NCBI RefSeq assembly: GCF_014930455.1 | Contig: NZ_JAAIYO010000002.1 | Span: 496,001-560,000 of the forward strand | Reading direction: 5' to 3' | DNA: 64,000 nucleotides | From: Corallococcus soli | GTDB lineage: Bacteria; Myxococcota; Myxococcia; Myxococcales; Myxococcaceae | Part shown: piece after piece, positions 42,820 through 52,000 of the stretch | Numbering within the stretch: the stretch's first letter is position 1 | Layout: every line of letters starts with the position of its first letter | Program-made: the position numbers and the translations under genes | The notes under the pieces: generated by a model | What the model was told of the DNA's origin: nothing | The model's input: the letters and a program-made list of their open reading frames with translations, nothing else | Database searches by the model: none

Positions 42820-43719
42820 ATGCCCCGGCGCTTCGACCACCTCAACGACGTGGAGGCCTTCATCGCGGCGGTGGAGCGCGGTTCGCTGACGGCCGCCGCC
42901 ACGGCGCTGGGGACGACGCCCTCGGTGGTGAGCCGTGCGCTCGCCCGGCTGGAGCAGCGGCTGGGGGTGCAGCTGCTGCGGAGGACGACGCGGCGGCTGG
43001 GCCTGACGGACGCGGGGCGGCTGTACCTGGAGCAGTCGCGCGCGGCCTTCGGACTGCTCGCGGAGGCGGAGCGCGCCATCCAGGGGCAGGGCGGCGAAGT
43101 CACGGGCAGCGTGCGCCTCAGCGTGCCCACGACGTACGGGCACTACCGCCTGCCGGCGAAGCTGCGGACGTTCGTGCGCCGGCATCCACGCGTGCAGGTG
43201 GAGCTGAGCATCTCCAACCGCAACGTGGACCTGGTGGCGGAGGGGTTCGACCTGGCCATCCGCCTGGGAGCGCTCCCCGACAGCGGGTTGGTGGCCCGGA
43301 AGCTGGAGGATGCGCCCATGTGCCTGGTCGCCTCGAAGGCCTACTTGAAGGAGGCCGGCACGCCCCGGTCACTGGCGGACCTGGAGCGCCATGCCTGCCT
43401 GTCCTTCGTCATGCCCAGCACCGGCCGCGTGGCCCCGTGGATCCTCCGCGAGGAGGGCCGCGACGTCGACTGGACGCCCCAGACGGCGCTGCGGGTGGCG
43501 GACGACGTGCTCGGCGTGGTGTCGCTCGCGGAGCAGGGCATGGGGCTGTGCCAGACGTATGACTTCATCGCCGCCGACCGCCTGCGCCGGGGCACCCTGG
43601 TGGAGGTGCTGCCGAAGTCGCGCGGCCGCTCACGGCCCTTCTCCGTCATCTACGTCCCGCACCGCAGCCTGTCCGCGGCGTCTCGCGCGTTGATTGCCGT
43701 GCTGACGGACACCGCCTGA
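42820..43719 (+). CDS. LysR-family transcriptional regulator
   Basis: The 299-residue regulator has an HTH in LTAAATALGTTPSVVSRALARLEQ and the linker LLRRTTRRLGLTDAGRLYL. The effector domain (GSVRLSVPTTYGHYRLP; LVAEGFDLAIRLG; APMCLVASKAYL) is of the CrgA group. It probably controls the divergent DJ-1/PfpI gene through the dyad between them. The inducer is unknown. Confidence 0.92.
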   Translation: MPRRFDHLNDVEAFIAAVERGSLTAAATALGTTPSVVSRALARLEQRLGVQLLRRTTRRLGLTDAGRLYLEQSRAAFGLLAEAERAIQGQGGEVTGSVRLSVPTTYGHYRLPAKLRTFVRRHPRVQVELSISNRNVDLVAEGFDLAIRLGALPDSGLVARKLEDAPMCLVASKAYLKEAGTPRSLADLERHACLSFVMPSTGRVAPWILREEGRDVDWTPQTALRVADDVLGVVSLAEQGMGLCQTYDFIAADRLRRGTLVEVLPKSRGRSRPFSVIYVPHRSLSAASRALIAVLTDTA

Positions 43720-43729
43720 CGGGCCGTTG

Positions 43730-45094
43730 CTACAGCCCGAGCGCCGCTTTGCACGTCTTCGTGTAGAGGTCCCGGAAGAGGTTGTCCGGGTCCGTGCGCT
43801 GCTTCACCGTCTGGTAGGTGTCCCGGTTCCAGATGCTCCAGAACGTGTCCTCGTCGTAGTAGTTGTACGAGATGAGCGTCTTGGTGCCGTTGACCTTCCG
43901 CAGCGCGTCCTCGAACTCCTTGTAGAGGTTGCGTCCCGGAGGCTGCGGGAGGCCATACACCGCGAGGTCGAGGAACAGCGGGTCGCTTATCCCGGCCCAC
44001 CACCGCGGTGTCAGCCATTCATAGTCGCGCGTCCGCCGGAAGGGCACGCACCACACCGGGTAGTGGCGCATCTCGCGGTGGTACCAGTCCATGAACTCGG
44101 CCGTGCGCGAGAAGGGGACGAACACGTCCACGATGACCGGCGGGTCCTTCTCTGGGAGCAGGAGGCGGTGGAAGCGGTTCGCGGTCCTCAGCACGCTGTC
44201 GGAGTGGATGAACTTCCCGAACAGCGCGCGGGCCAGCAGGTTCCTGGGTTTGACGTGGGTGACGCCCCGGTTGTAGCGGAAGAGGTAGTCATACGTCGTG
44301 AGGTAGTCCTCCTTCCGGCGCGGGATGCTCTCGCAGTACGCGGTGAGCCAGTCGTAGCGGCTCACGTAGGGGGCCTTCTCCACGAAGTGCCCCACGCACA
44401 GCACGTGCTTCGTGGGGGAGAAGATCTGCCCATCCAGGTAGTCGGTGTCCTGCGCGCTGAAGTGCCGCCAGATGGCCTGCTGGAAGGCTTCCAGCGTGTC
44501 GTAGGTCTCATACGTCACGCGCACGTAGGGCGCGGCGCGCACCAGCTTGAAGCGGACGCGCGACAGGATGCCCAGCGTCCCGAACGAGCCGTGGATCATC
44601 TGGAACAGCAGCGGCTGCTCCGTGGGCGAGCAGTGCAGCACCTCGCCCTTGGCGGTGATGACCTCGTATTCCAGACAGGTGTCGTGGAAGCCGCCCTGGC
44701 GGAAGGACATGGACTCGATGGAGCACCCCGCGATGGCGCCCCCGAGCGTGATGGTCTTGTGCTCCGGGACGATGAACGGCACGAGCCCCAGGGGCAGCGT
44801 CGCGCGCACCACCTCGTCGAAGGTCACCGCGGGCTCGGCCGTGCAGGTCAGCCCCACCGGGTCGATGTCGAGGATCTGATCCAGGTCGCCCAGGTCCACC
44901 TTCTCATCGTTGCGTCGCGAGTCATTGCGCTTGGGCACCTGGTGGGGCGGCGACTTCTTCCTGAAGGAGGCCGGGCCCGTGCCCTTGCGCTGCTTCAGCT
45001 GTCGGGCGATGGCTTCGACCTTCGCCGCGTGAAGCGCCTCCTGCCGCGAGGACCCCTTCACCTCCCTCTCGCTGGCAACCGACTCCGTCGTCAT
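43730..45094 (-). CDS. FAD-binding oxidoreductase, DHCR24/DWF1-like
   Basis: The 454-residue product has a PCMH-type FAD domain (DIDPVGLTCTAEPAVTFDEVV; PEHKTITLGGAIAGCSIES; FRQGGFHDTCLEYEVITAKGEVL; FGTLGILSRVRFKLV). The C-terminal part (VFVPFSRTAEFMDWYHREMRHYPVWCVP; SYNYYDEDTFWSIW) matches the DHCR24/DIMINUTO family of sterol delta-24 reductases. Residues 1-65 are a basic, charged extension. Some myxobacteria make sterols, so sterol or isoprenoid reduction is possible, but no other sterol gene is in view. Confidence 0.85.
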   Translation of the reverse strand: MTTESVASEREVKGSSRQEALHAAKVEAIARQLKQRKGTGPASFRKKSPPHQVPKRNDSRRNDEKVDLGDLDQILDIDPVGLTCTAEPAVTFDEVVRATLPLGLVPFIVPEHKTITLGGAIAGCSIESMSFRQGGFHDTCLEYEVITAKGEVLHCSPTEQPLLFQMIHGSFGTLGILSRVRFKLVRAAPYVRVTYETYDTLEAFQQAIWRHFSAQDTDYLDGQIFSPTKHVLCVGHFVEKAPYVSRYDWLTAYCESIPRRKEDYLTTYDYLFRYNRGVTHVKPRNLLARALFGKFIHSDSVLRTANRFHRLLLPEKDPPVIVDVFVPFSRTAEFMDWYHREMRHYPVWCVPFRRTRDYEWLTPRWWAGISDPLFLDLAVYGLPQPPGRNLYKEFEDALRKVNGTKTLISYNYYDEDTFWSIWNRDTYQTVKQRTDPDNLFRDLYTKTCKAALGL

Positions 45095-45404
45095 CCGTTC
45101 CTCCGTCCCTCGTTCGCTGGAAGGGTGGGGACTCCAAGGTGTCCCGTGAGCCTTGTCCCCAAGGACAGGGCGCTGTCCGGTCGGCTGCCGGTCAAGCGGG
45201 ACCAGCCAGCGGTAGGCGCTGGGAGTGGGTCACCTGACTGTAGTTTTCTGGGATGGCTGCCGCGGAGGAGCTGCACTCCAGCCCAAGCGGCGCCGCGTCA
45301 CGTTGGCGCAACAAATCATCGGATTTGCCGAGAATTCCGTGCTTGAACCCAGCCTGGGTTGAACTTGACCTGGCTGGTCCCCCCACGAACGGAAAACCCC
45401 CTTG
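45095..45404. other. Divergent intergenic region
   Basis: These 310 bases separate the DHCR24-like and beta-helix genes. No gene is supported. AACCCAGCCTGGGTT (45346-45360) is a perfect 7-base palindrome around a central C and could be an operator for the rightward gene. Confidence 0.4.
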
Positions 45405-47909
45405 ATGACTCCCTCGGTTCCCCGAACGAACGGGCGCCACGCGCTCGTCCTGCTGCCGGTGTGGCTTGCCCTCGCCTGCGGCGGTGAAGCCCCTTCCGAA
45501 GCACTGGTCTCCGTGGACAGCGCCCTGGGCGCGCCCGTCACCGTGTCCTTCCAGGAGCAGGTCGCTCCGACGGCCGCGTACACCGGCGCGTCGGATGCCA
45601 CGCTCCTTCAGAACACCCCCACCGTGAACCTGGGCGCGGACGCGCTCATCCGGCTGGACCGCGACTACCCGACGAGCTCCGGGAAGATCAGCAACGGCCT
45701 GCTCCGCTTCGACGTGAGCGCCATCCCCGCGAACGCGACGGTGCAGTCGGTCCGGTTGAGCGTCAACGTGAGGAACTCCACGACGGGCGAGGGCTACTTC
45801 GTCCACGCCGCCGGGCGTGCCTGGGTGGAAGCGCAGGCGACCTGGAACAACGCGACCAGCAGCACCGCGTGGAGCACGGCCGGCGCCAGCGGCGCGGCGG
45901 ACCGGGGCGCCACGTCCTTCGCCACGCTCCTGCCGGGCGTGACGGGTTCCTACGGCGTGGACCTCAACGCGGCCGGTGTCGCGGCGGTGCAGGGCTGGGT
46001 GCAGGGCGCGGGCACCAACCACGGCTTCGTGCTGGATGCCATCACCAACATGGACGGCCTGGAGCTGGACTCGTCGGAGGCGGCCATCGCCGCCAACCGG
46101 CCGAAGCTGACGGTGACCTATGCGCTGCCGGACGAGCCGGGCAACCCCGGCATCCCCGGCCTGGACAACACGGGCACGACGATTCCAGACACCAACTACC
46201 CCATCCCCGCGGGCGCCATCTTCCTGGCGACCAACGGCAATGACAGCAACGCCGGGACGCAGGCCGCTCCGGTGGCCACGCTCAACCGCGCCATCGCGCT
46301 GGCGCCCTCCGGCGGCACCATCGTGGTGCGCGGCGGCACCTACCGCGACTGGTACAACAACGGGGCGGGCAACTACAGGGTCAACACCAAGCCCCTCACC
46401 TTCCAGGCGTATCCGCACGAGCAGGCCTGGTTCGACGGCACGGACGTGAAGCCCGCCTCGGCCTGGACCTCCGACGGCGCCGGCCACTGGTACATGGACT
46501 GGAGCACGCCCAGCTTCTGCAATGGCGGCTACTACAATTACAAGTACGACGCCCAGCCCACGACGAACCAGGGGCCGTGCAGCCACTTCGACATGTATGG
46601 GGACCCGGCGAACCCCGCCGCGGGTGACCCGCAGATGGTCTTCATCGACGGGGCGTACGTGCACGAGGTGAAGACGCTGGCGGAGGCCACGCCGGGCAAC
46701 TTCTTCTACGACTGGAACAACCGCCGCATCTACATCGCGACGAACCCCGCGGGCCACACGGTGGAGGTGGCCGCGCGCCCCGTCGCCATGGTGCTGGGCA
46801 CCTCCGGCCACAAGGTGAAGGGGCTCGGCTTCCGGCGCTACGCGACGAACGAGTACAGCAACACGACGAACGCGGCGCTCTACATCGGCGCGACGAACTC
46901 CCTGGTGGAGAGCTGCGTCTTCACGCAGATGGCGGCCGGGTCGCTCAGCATCAAGCCGCAGGGCGGCGTGGTGCGCGGGTCGGTGTTCGCGAACAACGGC
47001 TTCACCGCCATTGGCTCCAACGGCTCCACCAACGCCGCCACGCTCGTCACCGACGGGCTGCTGCTGGAGGGGAGCGTCATCAACGCGAACAACACGGAGC
47101 GCTTCGGCACCAACTGCTCGCGCTCCTGCGCCCAGGCGGGCGTGAAGATTGCCCACATGAATGGCTTCACGGTGCGCAACAACGTCTTCGAGAACAACCT
47201 GAACGGCGCGGGCTTCTGGTGTGACGAGGACTGCCGCGACGGCGTCGTCGTCTACAACGTCTTCCGCAACAACAAGATTGGCGTCTTCTACGAGGTCTCC
47301 GACAGGGGGATCATCGCGTCCAACCTCATCTACGACAACACGTACGCCGGCATCCAGGCGTGCTCGTCGAACACGAAGATCTACAACAACACCCTGGTCA
47401 ACAACGCGGCCATCAACATCTGGGTCTACGACGATTCGCGCAACGAGCAGGACAAGCGCGGTTCGGACATCGGCCCGGACACCGTGAACGTGGACGTGTC
47501 GAACAACATCCTGTCGGGCGGGAACATCACCACCCTGAAGGCCTCGCGCTCCGACAACAACTTCACCAACACCGGGCCGAACACCTTCTTCTCCGGGCTG
47601 GACTACAACAGCTACTACCGCTCCGGTGGCAGCACGAAGTCGCTGGTCAACTGGGTGGACACCGGCGGCGTGAACTACACGTCGCTGGCGGCGGTCCGCA
47701 CCGCCCGGGGCTGGGAGAACAACGGTCACGACATCGCTTCGGGCGGCGACCCGTTCTTCGTGAACCAGGCGCTGCGCAACTACGTCGTGCGCTCCACCAG
47801 CCCGGCCTACAACAGCGGCCGGCCGCTGCCCGCGGATGTGGCGCAGGCGCTCGGGGTGTCCGCCGGCACGGTGACGAGCCGGGGCGCGTTGAGCTGGCCG
47901 GGCCGGTAG
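45405..47909 (+). CDS. Large secreted DNRLRE plus beta-helix lipoprotein
   Basis: The 834-residue product has a lipoprotein signal (LPVWLALACGG). Residues about 40-235 form a DNRLRE/CBM96-like domain (ASDATLLQNTPTVNLGADALIRLD; NGLLRFDVSAIPANATVQ; WVEAQATWNNATS; NRPKLTVTYALP). From about 260 to 830 there is a right-handed beta-helix (GGTIVVRGGTYRDW; GFTVRNNVFENNLNG; IIASNLIYDNTYAGIQACSSN) of the pectate-lyase/DUF1565 type. Polysaccharide binding or cleavage outside the cell is inferred; a catalytic Arg or Asp set is not assigned. A strong intrinsic terminator follows. Confidence 0.85.
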   Translation: MTPSVPRTNGRHALVLLPVWLALACGGEAPSEALVSVDSALGAPVTVSFQEQVAPTAAYTGASDATLLQNTPTVNLGADALIRLDRDYPTSSGKISNGLLRFDVSAIPANATVQSVRLSVNVRNSTTGEGYFVHAAGRAWVEAQATWNNATSSTAWSTAGASGAADRGATSFATLLPGVTGSYGVDLNAAGVAAVQGWVQGAGTNHGFVLDAITNMDGLELDSSEAAIAANRPKLTVTYALPDEPGNPGIPGLDNTGTTIPDTNYPIPAGAIFLATNGNDSNAGTQAAPVATLNRAIALAPSGGTIVVRGGTYRDWYNNGAGNYRVNTKPLTFQAYPHEQAWFDGTDVKPASAWTSDGAGHWYMDWSTPSFCNGGYYNYKYDAQPTTNQGPCSHFDMYGDPANPAAGDPQMVFIDGAYVHEVKTLAEATPGNFFYDWNNRRIYIATNPAGHTVEVAARPVAMVLGTSGHKVKGLGFRRYATNEYSNTTNAALYIGATNSLVESCVFTQMAAGSLSIKPQGGVVRGSVFANNGFTAIGSNGSTNAATLVTDGLLLEGSVINANNTERFGTNCSRSCAQAGVKIAHMNGFTVRNNVFENNLNGAGFWCDEDCRDGVVVYNVFRNNKIGVFYEVSDRGIIASNLIYDNTYAGIQACSSNTKIYNNTLVNNAAINIWVYDDSRNEQDKRGSDIGPDTVNVDVSNNILSGGNITTLKASRSDNNFTNTGPNTFFSGLDYNSYYRSGGSTKSLVNWVDTGGVNYTSLAAVRTARGWENNGHDIASGGDPFFVNQALRNYVVRSTSPAYNSGRPLPADVAQALGVSAGTVTSRGALSWPGR

Positions 47910-47930
47910 TCCTGGCCTCGTTGGGATGAG

Positions 47931-47972
47931 CGGGGCCCGGAATCCGCTGGGGATTCCGGGCCCGCTGTTTTT
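47931..47972. terminator. Intrinsic terminator between convergent genes
   Basis: GGGCCCGGAATC and GATTCCGGGCCC pair perfectly around a short loop and are followed by GCTGTTTTTC on the + strand. It terminates the beta-helix gene and may also stop the desaturase transcript. Confidence 0.88.
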
Positions 47973-47981
47973 CCCGCCGCC

Positions 47982-49064
47982 CTACGCGGTGGGGGCTTCG
48001 AGCCGTTGGCGCAGCTCGGTGGTGCTCACGGCGTGGGTGCCGTCCCGGCCCATCAGCGTCTGTCCATCCGCGGAGTAGAGCGCCGGGCGCCGGTACAGCA
48101 TGCGCAGGGCGTGCAGGTGGGGATAGACGATGGAGGCCTGGGGGTTGAGCGCCCGCAGGTGCTGGCGCAGGAGCGGCGCGTACTTCGGGCTCTGGGCCGG
48201 GAAGATGTGGTGCTCCTGGTGGTAGCTGAAGTTGAAGTGCAGCCAGTCCATCACCGGGTGCGTCCGTACGCTGGCGGTGTTGATGAAGGGGTTGTCGTCC
48301 TCCTCCGAGGCCGGCTGCATCCAGTGGTTGGTGGCGATGTAGATCATCAGCGTGACGTTGCCGATGAGCAGCGGGAGCACCAGCGCGTAGAACGCGGCCC
48401 GGGGGCCCAGCACCCAGCCCAGCGCGCCCCAGCCGGCGGCCAGCAGCACCGTGAGGATGCGCTCCCGGGTGCGGTGCATGTGCACGCGCTGAAACGCGGG
48501 CAGCCCGCTGTGGTACCAGAGGAAGGCCTGGCCCTGGGCGGTGAAGAAGACGCTGAAGCTGATGAAGCTGAGCCACGTCCCCGACCCCGGGGAGATGAGG
48601 TGGAACAGCTTCGCGAACCCCTGGGTGTGCCAGTCCGTCCGCCGCGGGAGGATGTCCGGGTCGCGGACGTGGATGTTGGCGGCGCTGTGGTGCGCCTGGA
48701 CGTGCCAGGCCCGCCAGTTGCCGGGGGTGACGAGGAAGGGCGCGAAGCCCGCCCAGCCGAGCACGGTCTCCATCGTGCGGCTGTGGAAGACCGAGTGGTG
48801 CAGCGCTTCATGCGCGGCGAGGCCCACGGCGGTGACCATCTGCCCCAACACCAGGGCGAGCAGGAGGCACGCCCAGTCGGGCAGCGGCCGGGTGCCGATG
48901 AGCCAGATCAACGCAGCCATCACGGGCACCAGGCCGAGCGCGACGATGCCACGCAGGGGCTGTCGCTCAAAGGCTTCAGGGGGCAGGGCGCGGCGCAGCT
49001 CCGAACGGAGCCGTTTGGGATCATCCAGCGGGATGGGAACCGGAGGCGAAGGAAGGTCGTTCAT
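47982..49064 (-). CDS. Membrane fatty acid desaturase
   Basis: The 360-residue integral membrane di-iron desaturase has three His boxes: HEALHH (85-90), HVQAHH (121-126) and HQEHH (about 288-292). Hydrophobic segments around residues 42-57 and 66-84, and others near 160-240, fit four membrane passes. It inserts a double bond into an acyl chain, with the substrate unknown. It is the last gene of the leftward operon, 24 bases after the megasynthase stop, so it probably acts on that enzyme's product. Confidence 0.9.
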   Translation of the reverse strand: MNDLPSPPVPIPLDDPKRLRSELRRALPPEAFERQPLRGIVALGLVPVMAALIWLIGTRPLPDWACLLLALVLGQMVTAVGLAAHEALHHSVFHSRTMETVLGWAGFAPFLVTPGNWRAWHVQAHHSAANIHVRDPDILPRRTDWHTQGFAKLFHLISPGSGTWLSFISFSVFFTAQGQAFLWYHSGLPAFQRVHMHRTRERILTVLLAAGWGALGWVLGPRAAFYALVLPLLIGNVTLMIYIATNHWMQPASEEDDNPFINTASVRTHPVMDWLHFNFSYHQEHHIFPAQSPKYAPLLRQHLRALNPQASIVYPHLHALRMLYRRPALYSADGQTLMGRDGTHAVSTTELRQRLEAPTA

Positions 49065-49088
49065 GGGGGCATCCTGGGGAAGGGGGCT

Positions 49089-52000
49089 TCAGGCCATGGG
49101 GCGGGCGATGCCACCTTCAACGAGCATCCGCAGCCGCCCCGCTTCGTCATGCGCCGCCGCGCTGCCGCAGAGCAGGAGGTCCCCCTCCACGCGCGGCGCG
49201 AGCGCGGTCAGGGCAAGGTGGCGGGGAGCGCCGCCATTTCCCCCCACCAGGTCCCGGTCGAACGTGGTCCGCTGGACGCGGATGGGCGCGAACACGTCGT
49301 TCGACACGCCCTCCACGTGCATCGCGCTCAGCCGCAGGGCCGCGTCCAGCACGAGCGCGGGGACGTGGGTGCCCGCCTCCTGGGGGCCTTGCGGAAGCCC
49401 GAGCCGCGCGAAGCGGGCGGTCGGCTCCAGGCGGATCTCCTCCAGGCAGTCGAACATCCTGCGCAGTTCGATGGGGGAGCCGGTGGCGCAGTGCGGGTCA
49501 TGCACGGGCAGGCCGTTGCCCGCCGCCGTGGCGGCCGCGAGCTGGGCGGAGACCGTGGGCGGCTCCGCCGTCAGCGTGAAGCGGGCCTCGGCGTAGACGA
49601 GGTCGCGCTCCAGCACCACGCCGGACGGATGGACGATGTCACCCGTGAGCTTCACCTGCACGCTGTGCCGGCCCGGGGCGTCGCCCAGGGGCGTGCACTC
49701 GGCGCGCAGGGACTGCTGGCCGCCGGGCTTCACGCGGATGAAGCGGGAGAAGCGGGCGTCCTCGATGGTGACGGTCCGCAGCTCCGGGTGGCGGTCGCCC
49801 AGCGCGCTCTGGAGCATCAGGTCCAGCGCCCACGCCCCGGGCAGGGTGGGGGTGCCCCGGACGAGGTGGTCCTCCAGGCAGGGGACGCTCGCCGCGTCGA
49901 CCACCAGCTCCCTGCGCGTGGGCCGGGGCGGTTCGGGGGGCGGCGGGGGCGTGGGCAGCAACTCCAGGCCATAGAAGGCGCGCTCGCTCTCCGTGAGCTG
50001 CACGTTGATGGGCTGGCACGGCAGGCCGTCCACCAACTGGAGGAAGAGCGCTTCGCCTTCGTCGGCGCGGATGCCGCGAAGCCGGCGGCTGGCGCCGAGC
50101 ACCCGGTACTCAGAGCCCCGCGTCATGCCGATGCCGTCCCACGCGAGCCAGCCCACGCTGCACCACGCGACCTCCTGGCGTGCGTCGCTGACCCAGGCGC
50201 AGAGCCGGTCCAGGGCCTCGTTGGCCGCGCCGTAGTCCGCCTGTCCGTCGTTGCCGATGAAGCTGAACGCGGAGGTCAGGACGTGGAAGGGCACGGGACG
50301 CGCGAGGCGGCTCGCGCAGGCCTCGCGGAGGTTGCGCAGGCCCACGAGCTTGGTGTCCAGCGTGCCCCTGAACTCCGACAGCTTCCGGCGGTTGAGCTTC
50401 TTGGAGACCTGGGTGCCGGCGCCATGGACCACGAGGTCCAGCCTCCCGTGCTCGCGGAGGAGCTCCTCCACCACCCGGTCCACTTCCTCCGGCCGGGTCA
50501 CGTCCGCGGCCCGGTAGTGCATCTGGCCGGGAAGCCGCGTGAGCCCGTCGAGCGTGGTCCTGAGCTCGCGCACGGCCAGGTAGCGCTCGAAGCGCGAGCG
50601 CAGCGCGGGCATGCGCTGGGTGCGGTCGCGGGCCAGCTCCTCGGCGTAGAAGTCCCGCTCCACCTGGCCCAGCTCCTCGTCGCGCGCCTGGAGCACGCGC
50701 TCCGGGGCGTCCGTCGGGGCGCTGCGTCCGACGAGCACCACCTTGCATCCGTAGCGCTTGAGGAGCGCTCCGGCGAGCACCGCCGTCACCCCGCGGCCTC
50801 CTCCCGTGAGCAGCACCACCGAGCCGGAGTCGAGGCCCGCCGCGGGGTGGGCCGGAACCTCCGTGGGCTGGAGCAGCCGGACGCAGCGGAGCGGTCCATC
50901 GAAGCAGACCTCGATGGGGTCCTGGTCGTCCCCGGCGCCCAGCTCAAAGGAGACCCGGTCGAGCGCCTCCGGGAGCGGCAGCGGGGTCGTGGAGAGGGCC
51001 CGGACGTTCCGCGCCGGGACCTCGCGCCCCAGGGACTTGAGCAGCCCGGCGAACAGGCCGGTCACCGGGTGCAGGGTCCGGTGAGGACCGACGCCACCGA
51101 TGCACAGGCTCGCCAGCGCCACCGTTCCAGCGCCCAGGCCGGCGTAGGCACGCCGCGCGGACAGGAAGAGCAGCTCCAGGGCCTCGTGGCGCAGGGCCGT
51201 GTCGGAGACGACCGAGGCTTCGGCCGCCCCGGGTTCCATCCGGCAGACCGCGAGGATGACCTCAGGGTCGAAGCGGAGCGCATCGAGCCCGGCCTCCGCG
51301 GTCTCCTCCCGCGACAGGTCGATGCCGTGGATCCGCGCTCCGAGGTCGGAGGCCCCCGCATGCAGGATGCGGTACTCGGGGCCGCACACGACCGGCGCGT
51401 GGGAGGCGAGCTCACGGGCGAGGGGCTCGTCCTGCGCGATGAAGAGCACGCGTCGGCCCCCCAGCCGTGAGGCTCCCGCGGGCCGACCCTGGCGCTCGAC
51501 CAGCACCGGCGCGTGGTAGCCGATGGCCGCCGAGTGGTCGAAGCCCTCGGACGCCTCAGGGGCCGGCGCCATGTCCGTCTTCTCCGCCCGTGCTTCCGGA
51601 TGCACGCGCAGCGGGCTGCCCTCCATGGGGTGGAGCTGAAGCTCCAGCCGGTCTCCCGTGGCGACATCCGGATGGAAGCGCAGCGTGGTGGCATTCCCTC
51701 CGGCGGCGGCGCGCACCGCCCGCAGGACCTCCAGGGCTTCCCGGGCCGAGTGCGGCGGAAGCGTGACGTGGGGGCCGGCGTGGGTTCCCGCCCCGGTGGA
51801 CATCCGCAGCTGACACAGGGGCTTCAAGCCGCGCTGCTCCGCCTTCGCGGCCGTGGTGACCGCCAGCATCGTCATGCCCTCTTCAGGCGCGGACGCCGCC
51901 GGCCCCTCTCCCGGACGGCGCATGTGGGGACTGCCCACGAGCACCAGGTCGAACCCGCTGGCCAGCAGGGCCCGCGAGGCCCGCAGCGACGCGGCCAGCG

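Noticed and set aside
45192..47729. Leftward 845-codon frame opposite the DNRLRE/beta-helix gene
   Set aside because: It is Arg/Val/Gly-rich without motifs, and the opposite strand encodes recognisable domains and a signal peptide.
48006..51470. Rightward 1,154-codon frame opposite the desaturase and megasynthase
   Set aside because: It crosses two real genes on the other strand and shows no domain, only antisense GC composition.
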